Assembly: GCA_964059195.1 (NCBI GenBank)
Contig: CAXKWD010000014.1
Location: forward strand, 2,480,001 to 2,544,000
DNA: 64,000 nucleotides
Reading direction: 5' to 3'
DNA from: Ectobius pallidus
Lineage: Eukaryota > Arthropoda > Insecta > Blattodea > Ectobiidae
The position numbers and the translations under genes are program-made. Position 1 is the stretch's first letter, and each line of letters opens with the position of its first letter. The notes under the pieces are model-generated. The model saw nothing but the letters and a program-made list of their open reading frames with translations, did no database searches and was not told where the DNA came from. Of this stretch, positions 36,030 to 50,101 are shown piece by piece.

Positions 36030-39000
36030 TCTTCTTCCTAGCAATGTAATTTTTAAAAACAATTTGGCTACCTAACAATGTAATTTTTCTATCACGAATG
36101 TTTTGCCTAGCCATGCCAGTCTAAACCGGAAACTGTTGCCTAGCAATGAAGTTTTATAACACCTGACTGTTGCTTAGCAATGACATTTTGAATAAGAAAC
36201 TGTAGCTTAGCAATGCCATCTCCAAATACGAAACTGTTGCCTAGCAATGTCATCTATAAGGAATAGCCTTTAATCCCTCAATGATCAATACATACAATGA
36301 AAATATCGGTGATATGCTAATGGCATAACAGGGGTTGTAAATTTTTCTTTAATAGAAAACAATACTGTTGCCTAGCAATGAGTTTTAAAACACGTAAGTG
36401 TTGCCTAGCAATGCCATTTTAAACCGGAAACTGTTGCCTAGCAATGCCATCAAAAAGAACTGTTGCTTAGCAAAGTCATTTTTAAACACAATATTGCTAT
36501 CTATTATAAACTTTTAAAAAATATACTGTTGCGTAGCAATGTCAATATCACACACAAATCTTTTACCTTTCAATGCATTTTTCATGTCGAAAATTTTCCT
36601 AGCAATGAAATTTTTAATGACAATTTGGCTGCCTAACAATGTAATTTTTCTATCACGAAAGGTTCGCCTAGCAATGCCAGTCTAAACCGGAAACTGTTGC
36701 CTAGCAATTAAGTTTTAAAACAGCTGACTCTTGCTTAGCAATGACATTTTGAACATGAAACTGTAGCTTACCAATGCCATCTCCAAATACGAAACTGTTG
36801 CCTAGCAATGTCATCAATAAGGAATAGTTTTTAATCCCTCAATGATCAATACATACAATGAAAATATCGGTGATATGCTAATGGCAAAACATGGGTTGTA
36901 AATTTTGCTTTAATAGAAAGAATACAGTTGCCTAGCAATCAGATTTAAAACACGAAAGTGTTGCCTAGCAATGCCATTTTAAACCGCAAACTGTTGCCTA
37001 GCAATGTCATCAAAAAGAACTGTTGCTTAGCAATGTCATTTTTAAACACAATATTGCTACCTATTATAAACTTTTAAAAATATACTGTTGTGTAGCAATG
37101 TTAATTTCAGACACCAAACTTTTACTTTTCAATGCATTTTTCAAAGTCGAAACTTTTTCCTAGCAATGTAATTTTTAAAGACGATTTGGCTGCTTAACAA
37201 TGTAATTTTTCTATGACGGAAGTTTTGCCTAGCCATGCCAGTCTAAACCGGAAACTGTTGCCTAGCAATTAAGTTTTAAAACACCTGACTCTTGCTTGGC
37301 AATGACATTTTGAACAAGAAACTGTAGCTTAGCAATGCCATCTCCAAATACGAAACTGTTGCCTAGCAATGTCATCTATAAGGAATAGTTTTTAATCCTT
37401 CAATGATCAATACATACAATGAAAATATCGGTGATATGCTAATGTCAAAACATGGGTTGTAAATTTTACTTTAATAGAAAGAATACTGTTGCCTAGCAAT
37501 TAGTTTTAAAACACGAAAGTGTTGCCTAGCAATGCCATTTTAAACCGGAAACTGTTGCCTAGCAATGTCCTCAAAAAGAACTGTTGCTTAGCAATGGCAT
37601 TTTTAAACACAATATTGCTACCTATTAAAAGCTTTTAAAAAAAGATACTGTTGCGTAGCAATGTCAATTTCTGACACGAAACCTTTACCTTTCAATGCAT
37701 TTTTCAAATTCGAAACTTCTTCCTAGCAATGTAATTTTTAAAAACAATTTGGCTACCTAACAATGTAATTTTTCTATCACGAATGTTTTGCCTAGCCATG
37801 CCAGTCTAAACCGGAAACTGTTGCCTAGCAATGAAGTTTTATAACACCTGACTGTTGCTTAGCAATGACATTTTGAATAAGAAACTGTAGCTTAGCAATG
37901 CCATCTCCAAATACGAAACTGTTGCCTAGAAATGTCATCTATAAGGAATATCCTTTAATCCCTCAATGATCAATACATACAATGAAAATATCGGTGATAT
38001 GCTAATGGCATAACAGGGGTTGTAAATTTTTCTTTAATAGAAAAGAATACTGTTGCCTAGCAATGAGTTTTAAAACACGTAAGTGTTGCCTAGCAATGCC
38101 ATTTTAAACCGGAAACTGTTGCCTAGCAATGCCATCAAAAAGAACTGTTGCTTAGCAAAGTCATTTTTAAACACAATATTGCTATCTATTATAAACTTTT
38201 AAAAAATATACTGTTGCGTAGCAATGTCAATATCACACACAAATCTTTTACCTTTCAATGCATTTTTCATGTCGAAAATTTTCCTAGCAATGAATTTTTA
38301 AAGACAATTTGGCTGCCTAACAATGTAATTTTTCTATCACGAAAGGTTCGCCTAGCAATGCCAGTCTAAACCGGAAACTGTTGCCTAGCAATTAAGTTTT
38401 AAAACAGCTGACTCTTGCTTAGCAATGACATTTTGAACATGAAACTGTAGCTTACCAATGCCATCTCCAAATACGAAACTGTTGCCTAGCAATGTCATCT
38501 ATAAGGAATAGTTTTTAATCCCTCAATGATCAATACATACAATGAAAATATCGGTGATATGCTAATGGCAAAACATGGGTTGTAAATTTTGCTTTAATAG
38601 AAAGAATACAGTTGCCTAGCAATGAGATTTAAAACACGAAAGTGTTGCCTATCAATGCCATTTTAAACCGCAAACTGTTGCCTAGCAATGTCATCAAAAA
38701 GAACTGTTGCTTAGCAATGTCATTTTTAAACACAATATTGCTACCTATTATAAACTTTTAAAAATATACTGTTGTGTAGCAATGTTAATTTCAGACACCA
38801 AACTTTTACTTTTCAATGCATTTTTCAAAGTCGAAACTTTTTCCTAGCAATGTAATTTTTAAAGACGATTTGGCTGCTTAACAATGTAATTTTTCTATGA
38901 CGGAAGTTTTGCCTAGCCATGCCAGTCTAAACCGGAAACTGTTGCCTAGCAATGAAGTTTTAAAACACCTGACTCTTGCTTGGCAATGACATTTTGAACA

Positions 39001-39077
39001 AGAAACTGTAGCTTAGCAATGCCATCTCCAAATACGAAACTGTTGCCTAGCAATGTCATCTATAAGGAATACCCTTT
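35142..39077. repeat. Satellite block 4: 7 monomers
   Basis: Monomers start at 35153, 35715, 36278, 36839, 37400, 37963 and 38523; classes are A-variant B A C B A C. From 35443 onward this is the duplicate of 8890 onward. It shows the B-A-C trimer twice (35715-36839 and 37400-38523). The frame at 38148-38369 (TTG start) exists because one A is missing near 38293 in subrepeat 8, a change shared with the partner near 11740. Confidence 0.97.
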
Positions 39078-40375
39078 GGTGTAAATGGAGTCATCTCCAT
39101 TAATATCAATTGATAGAAAATGATGAGAAATAGATTGATATTAATTAAATACGGCAGATAATAACTTTTGAACTAACCAAGCAATATTATTATAAATTAC
39201 ATGATAAAAATCAGGAAAAATTAACAAATAATATTACATAAATATGAAATTAATATCATCAATACTTTAGCTGATATTAATTATTTTATAGTAAAGAATA
39301 AAATACACTTGGACTCAATAGAAGTTAGCAGACGGAATACTCAGAAATATACAATGCAGCCGGAGTGAAATGTATAGCAACTCTGTGGGAGATAGGTGCC
39401 AGGTATTGTCAGAAATGTACTAGGCTATTCAGTCAAAATGTAGTAGAAAGGAAAGATTATGAGATGAATAGGCACTTCACGAGAATGTACAGTGAAAGTT
39501 GCAAGGTCCAAGAACTAGACAGAAGTTCGGAGAATCGCAGGATGGGAGAAACAGAAAAGCATCACTCCCAAGCTAAAAACCACGCTAATCGAAACAACCA
39601 ATAGAATTTAAGTTTAGGATAGAAAAAACTTAATTTAGCTATAACAGTGCAGATGATTGGTTTTGTGTAACTATGGTAAGGAAGGGAAATTGAGAGGAGG
39701 CTAAGATCATGGCTTTTACGAAACTACACTTGTGTACGAAGGACTCGAGGAGGCAGGTCATATCCCTGCATTTCTCCTCGAATTACACATAAGTCGTATT
39801 GACATTGTGGTCAATCCGACTGTATCTATATAAATAACTTCACTAAATTACCGAAGTGTAAATTCGATTATACATTTATTCTTGCAGTAAGAGCTTATTA
39901 TAGCTACTTACTAAAATAAATTCAGTGAGTGTGCCAAGTAAGTACTGTTGTGACATTGACGTCACCATCATTACAAGATTACGTGGATATCGAGTGTCAC
40001 TACTAGGAAGTATTTACGTACGAGTTGCAAAGGCCAATATTAGACTCCCTTCAATATCCCATCATAAAATTAATAAATTCACGAAGTAACATTTATACAT
40101 TTGAACTTTGATTGGAATACTAAATAAACTGGCAGTGTTTGATAAATATTTAATTATTGATAAACAGTAAATATAGAACCTCCACACCCAATTTTATGCC
40201 CTGAGGTAAGATAGAGAAAATCGTAGCAACTCCGACTGAGCAACCCGAGGTTCCACCAGGCTGAAGAAGACAACATTCGCAGTGAGTACAATATTGTGGG
40301 GGTGGACCACAAACCGATTGCAGCATACTGGGAGAACTCATACAACGAGGGCTTGTAGTGTGAAGTACTGCATCA
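39078..40375. mobile_element. 1,298-bp inserted element, copy 5
   Basis: This is the partner of copy 1 at +26,553 bp, with the same diagnostic bases (A at 39233, G at 39324, A at 39789) and the same class C host monomer (38523). CCTTT flanks lie at 39073-39077 and 40376-40380. Confidence 0.93.
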
Positions 40376-43300
40376 CCTTTAATCCCTCAATGATCAATAC
40401 ATACAATGAAAATATCGGTGATATGCTAATGGCATAACAGGGGTTGTAAATTTTTCTTTAATAGAAAAGAATACTGTTGCCTAGCAATGAGTTTTAAAAC
40501 ACGAAAGTGTTGCCTAGCAATGCCATTTTAAACCGGAAACTGTTGCCTAGCAATGTCATCAAAAAGAACTGTTGCTTAGTAATGTCATTTTTAAACACAA
40601 TATTGCTACCTATTATAAACTTTTAAATATATACTGTTGTGTAGCAATGTTAATTTCAGACACCAAACTTTTACGTTTCAATGCATTTTTAAAAGTCGAA
40701 ACGTTTTCCTAGCAATGTAATTTTTAAAGACAATTTGGCTGCTTAACAATGTAATTTTTCTATGACGAAAGTTTTGCCTAGCCATGCCAGTCTAAACCGG
40801 AAACTGTTGATAGCAATTAAGTTTTAAAACAACTGACTCTTGCTTAGCAATGACATTTTGAACAAGAAACTGTAGCTTAGCAATGTCATCTCCAAATACG
40901 AAACTGTTGCCTAGCAATGTCATCAATAACGAATAGTTTTTAATCCTTCAATGATCAATACATACAATGAAAATATCGGTGATATGCTAATGTCAAAACA
41001 TGGGTTGTAAATTTTACTTTAACAGAAAGAATACTGTTGCCTAGCAATGAATTTAAAACACGAAAGTGTTGCCGAGCAATGCCATTTTAAACCGGAAACT
41101 ATGGCCTAGCAATGCCATCAAAAAGAACTGTTGCTTAGCAATGTAATTTTAAACACAATATTGCTACCTATTATAAACTTTTAAATAATATACTGTTGCG
41201 TAGCAATGTCAATTTCAGACACGAAACTTTTACCTTTCAATGCATTTTTGAAAGTCGAAACTTTTTCCTAGCAATGTAATTTTTAAAGACAATTTGGCTG
41301 CCTATCAACGTAATTTTTCTATCACGAATGTTTTTCCTAGCCATGCAAGTCTAAACCGGAAACTGTAGCCTAGCAATGAAGTTTTAAAACACTTACTGTT
41401 GCTTAGCAATGACATTTTGAACAAGAAACTGTAGCTTAGCAATGCCATATCCAAATACGAAACTGTTGCCTAGCAATGTCATCTATAAGGAATAGTTTTT
41501 AATCCTTCAATGATCAATACATACAATGAAAATATCGGTGATATGCTAATGTCAAAACATGGGTTGTAAATTTTACTTTAATAGAAAGAATACTGTTGCC
41601 TAGCAATTAGTTTTAAAACACGAAAGTGTTGCCTAGCAATGCCATTTTAAACCGGAAACTGTTGCCTAGCAATGTCCTCAAAAAGAACTCTTGCTTAGCA
41701 ATGGCATTTTTAAACACAATATTGCTACCTATTAAAAGCTTTTAAAAAAAGATACTGTTTCGTAGCAATGTCAATTTCTGAAACGAAACCTTTACCTTTC
41801 AATGCATTTTTCAAATTCGAAACTTCTTCCTAGTAATGTAATTTTTAAAGACAATTTGGCTACCTAACAATGTAATTTTTCTATCACGAATGTTTTGCCT
41901 AGCCATGCCAGTCTAAACCGGAAACTGTTGCCTAGCAATGAAGTTTTATAACACCTGACTGTTGCTTAGCAATGACATTTTGAATAAGAAACTGTAGCTT
42001 AGCAATGCCATCTCCAAATACGAAACTGTTGCCTAGCAATGTCATCTATAAGGAATAGTTTTTAATCCCTCAATGATCAATACATACAATGAAAATATCG
42101 GTGATATGCTAACGGCATAACAGGGGTTGTAAATTTTTCTTTAATAGAAAAGAATACTGTTGCCTAGCAATGAGTTTTAAAACACGAAAGTGTTGCCTAG
42201 CAATGCCATTTTAAACCGGAAACTGTTGCCTAGCAATGTCATCAAAAAGAACTGTTGCTTAGTAATGTCATTTTTAAACACAATATTGCTACCTATTATA
42301 AACTTTTAAAAATATACTGTTGTGTAGCAATGTTAATTTCAGACACCAAACTTTTACTTTTCAATGCATTTTTAAAAGTCGAAACGTTTTCCTAGCAATG
42401 TAATTTTTAAAGACAATTTGGCTGCTTAGCAATGTAATTTTTCTATGACGAAAGTTTTGCCTAGCCATGCCAGTCTAAACCGCAAACTGTTGCCTAGCAA
42501 TTAAGTTTTAAAACAACTGACTCTTGCTTAGCAATGACATTTTGAACAAGAAACTGTAGCTTAGCAATGCCATCTCCAAATACGAAACTGTTGCCTAGCA
42601 ATGTCATCTATAACGAATAGTTTTTAATCCTTCAATGATCAATAGATACAATGAAAATATCGGTGATATGCTAATGTCAAAACATGGTTTGTAAATTTTA
42701 CTTTAATAGAAAGAATACTGTTGCTTAGCAATGAGTTTTAAAACACGATAGTGTTGCCTAGCAATGCCATTTTAAACCGGAAACTGTTGCCTAGCAATGG
42801 CATCAAAAAGAACTGTTGCTTAGCAATGTAATTTTAAACACATTATTGCTACCTATTATAAACTTTTAAATAATATACTGTTGCGTAGCAATGTAAATTT
42901 CAGACACGAAACTTTTACCTTTCAATGGATTTTTTAAAGTCGAAACTTTTTCCTAGCAATGTAATTTTTAAATACAATTTGACTGCCTAACAATGTAATT
43001 TTTCTATCACGAAAGTTTTGCCTAGCCATGCCAGTCTAAACCGGAAACTGTTGCCTAGCAATGAAGTTTTATAACACCTGACTGTTGCTTAGCAATGACA
43101 TTTTGAATAAGAAACTGTAGCTTAGCAATGCCATCTCCAAATACGAAACTGTTGCCTAGCAATGTCATCTATAAGGAATAGTTTTTAATCCCTCAATGAT
43201 CAATACATACAATGAAAATATCGGTGATATGCTAACGGCATAACAGGGGTTGTAAATTTTTCTTTAATAGAAAAGAATACTGTTGCCTAGCAATGAGTTT

Positions 43301-46300
43301 TAAAACACGAAAGTGTTGCCTAGCAATGCCATTTTAAACCGGAAACTGTTGCCTAGCAATGTCATCAAAAAGAACTGTTGCTTAGCAATGTCATTTTTAT
43401 ACTCAATATTGCTACCTATTATAAACTTTTAAAAAATATACTGTTGCCTAGCAATGTCAATTTCAGACACGAAACTTATACCTTTCAATGCATTTTTGAA
43501 AGTCGAAACTTTTTCCTAGCAATGTAATTTTTAAATACAATTTGACTGCCTAACAATGTAATTTTTCTATCACGAAAGTTTTCCCTAGCCATGCTAGTCT
43601 AAAAGGAAACTGTAGCCTAGCAATGAAGTTTTAAAACACCTGACTGTTGCTTAGCAATGACATTTTGAACAAGAAACTGTAGCTTAGCAATGCCATCTCC
43701 AAATACGAAACTGTTGCCTAGCAATGTCATCTATAAGGAATAGTTTTTAATCCTTCAATGATCAATACATACAATGAAAATATCGGTGATATGCTAATGT
43801 CAAAACATGGGTTGTAAATTTTACTTTCATAGAAAGAATACTGTTGCCTAGCAATTAGTTTTAAAACACGAAAGTGTTGCCTAGCAATGCCATTTTAAAC
43901 CGGAAACTGTTGCCTAGCAATGTCCTCAAAAAGAACTGTTGCTTAGCAATGGCATTTTTAAACACAATATTGCTACCTATTAAAAGCTTTTAAAAAAAGA
44001 TACTGTTGCGTAGCAATGTCAATTTCTGACACGAAACCTTTACATTTCAATGCATTTTTCAAATTCGAATCTTCTTCCTAGCAATGTAATTTTTAAAAAC
44101 AATTTGGCTACCTAACAATGTAATTTTTCTATCACGAATGTTTTGCCTAGCCATGCCAGTCTAAACCGGAAACTGTTGCCTAGCAATGAAGTTTTATAAC
44201 ACCTGACTGTTGCTTAGCAATGACATTTTGAATAAGAAACTGTAGCTTAGCAATGCCATCTCCAAATACGAAACTGTTGCCTAGCAATGTCATCTATAAG
44301 GAATAGCCTTTAATCCCTCAATGATCAATACATACAATGAAAATATCGGTGATATGCTAATGGCATAACAGGGGTTGTAAATTTTTCTTTAATAGAAAAC
44401 AATACTGTTGCCTAGCAATGAGTTTTAAAACACGTAAGTGTTGCCTAGCAATGCCATTTTAAACCGGAAACTGTTGCCTAGCAATGCCATCAAAAAGAAC
44501 TGTTGCTTAGCAAAGTCATTTTTAAACACAATATTGCTATCTATTATAAACTTTTAAAAAATATACTGTTGCGTAGCAATGTCAATATCACACACAAATC
44601 TTTTAACTTTCAATGCATTTTTCATGTCGAAAATTTTCCTAGCAATGAAATTTTTAATGACAATTTGGCTGCCTAACAATGTAATTTTTCTATCACGAAA
44701 GGTTCGCCTAGCAATGCCAGTCTAAACCGGAAACTGTTGCCTAGCAATTAAGTTTTAAAACAGCTGACTCTTGCTTAGCAATGACATTTTGAACATGAAA
44801 CTGTAGCTTACCAATGCCATCTCCAAATACGAAACTGTTGCCTAGCAATGTCATCAATAAGGAATAGTTTTTAATCCCTCAATGATCAATACATACAATG
44901 AAAATATCGGTGATATGCTAATGGCAAAACATGGGTTGTAAATTTTGCTTTAATAGAAAGAATACAGTTGCCTAGCAATCAGATTTAAAACACGAAAGTG
45001 TTGCCTAGCAATGCCATTTTAAACCGCAAACTGTTGCCTAGCAATGTCATCAAAAAGAACTGTTGCTTAGCAATGTCATTTTTAAACACAATATTGCTAC
45101 CTATTATAAACTTTTAAAAATATACTGTTGTGTAGCAATGTTAATTTCAGACACCAAACTTTTACTTTTCAATGCATTTTTCAAAGTCGAAACTTTTTCC
45201 TAGCAATGTAATTTTTAAAGACGATTTGGCTGCTTAACAATGTAATTTTTCTATGACGGAAGTTTTGCCTAGCCATGCCAGTCTAAACCGGAAACTGTTG
45301 CCTAGCAATTAAGTTTTAAAACACCTGACTCTTGCTTGGCAATGACATTTTGAACAAGAAACTGTAGCTTAGCAATGCCATCTCCAAATACGAAACTGTT
45401 GCCTAGCAATGTCATCTATAAGGAATAGTTTTTAATCCTTCAATGATCAATACATACAATGAAAATATCGGTGATATGCTAATGTCAAAACATGGGTTGT
45501 AAATTTTACTTTAATAGAAAGAATACTGTTGCCTAGCAATTAGTTTTAAAACACGAAAGTGTTGCCTAGCAATGCCATTTTAAACCGGAAACTGTTGCCT
45601 AGCAATGTCCTCAAAAAGAACTGTTGCTTAGCAATGGCATTTTTAAACACAATATTGCTACCTATTAAAAGCTTTTAAAAAAAGATACTGTTGCGTAGCA
45701 ATGTCAATTTCTGACACGAAACCTTTACCTTTCAATGCATTTTTCAAATTCGAAACTTCTTCCTAGCAATGTAATTTTTAAAAACAATTTGGCTACCTAA
45801 CAATGTAATTTTTCTATCACGAATGTTTTGCCTAGCCATGCCAGTCTAAACCGGAAACTGTTGCCTAGCAATGAAGTTTTATAACACCTGACTGTTGCTT
45901 AGCAATGACATTTTGAATAAGAAACTGTAGCTTAGCAATGCCATCTCCAAATACGAAACTGTTGCCTAGAAATGTCATCTATAAGGAATATCCTTTAATC
46001 CCTCAATGATCAATACATACAATGAAAATATCGGTGATATGCTAATGGCATAACAGGGGTTGTAAATTTTTCTTTAATAGAAAAGAATACTGTTGCCTAG
46101 CAATGAGTTTTAAAACACGTAAGTGTTGCCTAGCAATGCCATTTTAAACCGGAAACTGTTGCCTAGCAATGCCATCAAAAAGAACTGTTGCTTAGCAAAG
46201 TCATTTTTAAACACAATATTGCTATCTATTATAAACTTTTAAAAAATATACTGTTGCGTAGCAATGTCAATATCACACACAAATCTTTTACCTTTCAATG

Positions 46301-48803
46301 CATTTTTCATGTCGAAAATTTTCCTAGCAATGAAATTTTTAAAGACAATTTGGCTGCCTAACAATGTAATTTTTCTATCACGAAAGGTTCGCCTAGCAAT
46401 GCCAGTCTTAACCGGAAACTGTTGCCTAGCAATTAAGTTTTAAAACAGCTGACTCTTGCTTAGCAATGACATTTTGAACATGAAACTGTAGCTTACCAAT
46501 GCCATCTCCAAATACGAAACTGTTGCCTAGCAATGTCATCTATAAGGAATAGTTTTTAATCCCTCAATGATCAATACATACAATGAAAATATCGGTGATA
46601 TGCTAATGTCAAAACATGGGTTGTAAATTTTACTTTAATAGAAAGAATACTGTTGCCTAGCAATTAGTTTTAAAACACGAAAGTGTTGCCTAGCAATGCC
46701 ATTTTAAACCGGAAACTGTTGCCTAGCAATGTCCTCAAAAAGAACTGTTGCTTAGCAATGGCATTTTTAAACACAATATTGCTACCTATTAAAAGCTTTT
46801 AAAAAAAATACTGTTGCGTAGCAATGTCAATTTCTGACACGAAACCTTTACCTTTCAATGCATTTTTCAAATTCGAAACTTCTTCCTAGCAATGTAATTT
46901 TTAAAAACAATTTGGCTACCTAACAATGTAATTTTTCTATCACGAATGTTTTGCCTAGCCATGCCAGTCTAAACCGGAAACTGTTGCCTAGCAATGAAGT
47001 TTTATAACACCTGACTGTTGCTTAGCAATGACATTTTGAATAAGAAACTGTAGCTTAGCAATGCCATCTCCAAATACGAAACTGTTGCCTAGAAATGTCA
47101 TCTATAAGGAATATCCTTTAATCCCTCAATGATCAATACATACAATGAAAATATCGGTGATATGCTAATGGCATAACAGGGGTTGTAAATTTTTCTTTAA
47201 TAGAAAAGAATACTGTTGCCTAGCAATGAGTTTTAAAACACGTAAGTGTTGCCTAGCAATGCCATTTTAAACCGGAAACTGTTGCCTAGCAATGCCATCA
47301 AAAAGAACTGTTGCTTAGCAAAGTCATTTTTAAACACAATATTGCTATCTATTATAAACTTTTAAAAAATATACTGTTGCGTAGCAATGTCAATATCACA
47401 CACAAATCTTTTACCTTTCAATGCATTTTTCATGTCGAAAATTTTCCTAGCAATGAAATTTTTAAAGACAATTTGGCTGCCTAACAATGTAATTTTTCTA
47501 TCACGAAAGGTTCGCCTAGCAATGCCAGTCTAAACCGGAAACTGTTGCCTAGCAATTAAGTTTTAAAACAGCTGACTCTTGCTTAGCAATGACATTTTGA
47601 ACATGAAACTGTAGCTTACCAATGCCATCTCCAAATACGAAACTGTTGCCTAGCAATGTCATCTATAAGGAATAGTTTTTAATCCCTCAATGATCAATAC
47701 ATACAATGAAAATATCGGTGATATGCTAATGGCAAAACATGGGTTGTAAATTTTGCTTTAATAGAAAGAATACAGTTGCCTAGCAATGAGATTTAAAACA
47801 CGAAAGTGTTGCCTAGCAATGCCATTTTAAACCGCAAACTGTTGCCTAGCAATGTCATCAAAAAGAACTGTTGCTTAGCAATGTCATTTTTAAACACAAT
47901 ATTGCTACCTATTATAAACTTTTAAAAATATACTGTTGTGTAGCAATGTTAATTTCAGACACCAAACTTTTACTTTTCAATGCATTTTTCAAAGTCGAAA
48001 CTTTTTCCTAGCAATGTAATTTTTAAAGACGATTTGGCTGCTTAACAATGTAATTTTTCTATGACGGAAGTTTTGCCTAGCCATGCCAGTCTAAACCGGA
48101 AACTGTTGCCTAGCAATGAAGTTTTAAAACACCTGACTCTTGCTTGGCAATGACATTTTGAACAAGAAACTGTAGCTTAGCAATGCCATCTCCAAATACG
48201 AAACTGTTGCCTAGCAATGGCATCTATAAGGAATAGTTTTTAATCCTTCAATGATCAATACATACAATGAAAATATCGGTGATATGCTAATGTCAAGACA
48301 TGGGTTGTAAATTTTACTTTAATAGAAAGAATACTGCTGCCTAGCAATGAGTTTTAAAACACGAAAGTGTTGCCTGGCAATGCCATTTTAAACCAGAAAC
48401 TGTTGCCTAGCAATGTCATCAAAAAGAACTGTTGCTTGGCAATGTCATCTTTAACACAATATTGCTACCTATTTAAAGCTTCTAAAAAAAGTTACTGTTG
48501 CGTAGCAATGTCAATTTCTTACACGAAACCTTTACCTTTCAATGCATTTTCCAAAGTCAAAACTTCTTCCTAGCAATGTAATTTTTAAAGACAATTTGGC
48601 TGCCTATCAATGTAATTTTTCTATCACGAATGTTTTACCTAACCATGCCAGTCTAAACCGGAAACTGTTGCCTAGCAATGAAGTTTTAAAACACCTGACT
48701 GTTGCTTAGCAATGACATTTTGAGTAAGAAACTGTAACTTAGCAATGCCATCTCCAAATACGAAACTGTTGCCTAGCAATGTCATCTATAAGGAATACCC
48801 TTT
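40376..48803. repeat. Satellite block 5: 15 monomers
   Basis: Monomers start at 40387, 40948, 41507, 42070, 42632, 43193, 43755, 44318, 44879, 45440, 46003, 46564, 47126, 47687 and 48248. They are duplicates, in order, of block 1 (13834-21695), including oddities such as TAAATATATACTG and TTTTACGTTTC in the first monomer. The substitutions at 42483 and 44744 distinguish this copy. The frame at 48367-48573 is subrepeat readthrough. Confidence 0.97.
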
Positions 48804-50101
48804 GGTGTAAATGGAGTCATCTCCATTAATATCAATTGATAGAAAATGATGAGAAATAGATTGATATTAATTAAATACGGCAGATAATAACTTTTGAACT
48901 AACCAAGCAATATTATTATAAATTACATGATAAAAATCAGGAAAAATTAACAAATAATATTACATAAATATGAAATTAATATCATCAATACTTTAGCTGA
49001 TATTAATTATTTTATAGTAAAGAATAAAATACACTTGGACTCAATAGAAATTAGCAGACGGAATACTCAGAAATATACAATGCAGCCGGAGTGAAATGTA
49101 TAGCAACTCTGTGGGAGATAGGTGCCAGGTATTGTCAGAAATGTACTAGGCTATTCAGTCAAAATGTAGTAGAAAGGAAAGATTATGAGATGAATAGGCA
49201 CTTCACGAGAATGTACAGTGAAAGTTGCAAGGTCCAAGAACTAGACAGAAGTTCGGAGAATCGCAGGATGGGAGAAACAGAAAAGCATCACTCCCAAGCT
49301 AAAAACCACGCTAATCGAAACAACCAATAGAATTTAAGTTTAGGATAGAAAAAACTTAATTTAGCTATAACAGTGCAGATGATTGGTTTTGTGTAACTAT
49401 GGTAAGGAAGGGAAATTGAGAGGAGGCTAAGATCATGGCTTTTACGAAACTACACTTGTGTACGAAGGACTCGAGGAGGCAGGTCATATCCCTGCATTTC
49501 TCCTCGAATTACACATAAGTCGTATTGACATTGTGGTCAATCCGACTGTATCTATATAAATAACTTCACTAAATTACCGAAGTGTAAATTCGATTATACA
49601 TTTATTCTTGCAGTAAGAGCTTATTATAGCTACTTACTAAAATAAATTCAGTGAGTGTGCCAAGTAAGTACTGTTGTGACATTGACGTCACCATCATTAC
49701 AAGATTACGTGGATATCGAGTGTCACTACTAGGAAGTATTTACGTACGAGTTGCAAAGGCCAATATTAGACTCCCTTCAATATCCCATCATAAAATTAAT
49801 AAATTCACGAAGTAACATTTATACATTTGAACTTTGATTGGAATACTAAATAAACTGGCAGTGTTTGATAAATATTTAATTATTGATAAACAGTAAATAT
49901 AGAACCTCCACACCCAATTTTATGCCCTGAGGTAAGATAGAGAAAATCGTAGCAACTCCGACTGAGCAACCCGAGGTTCCACCAGGCTGAAGAAGACAAC
50001 ATTCGCAGTGAGTACAATATTGTGGGGGTGGACCACAAACCGATTGCAGCATACTGGGAGAACTCATACAACGAGGGCTTGTAGTGTGAAGTACTGCATC
50101 A
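48804..50101. mobile_element. 1,298-bp inserted element, copy 6
   Basis: This is the partner of copy 2 at +26,553 bp and shares its private A (49050, GAAATTAG). CCTTT flanks are at 48799-48803 and 50102-50106. The host monomer (48248) is class D. Confidence 0.93.
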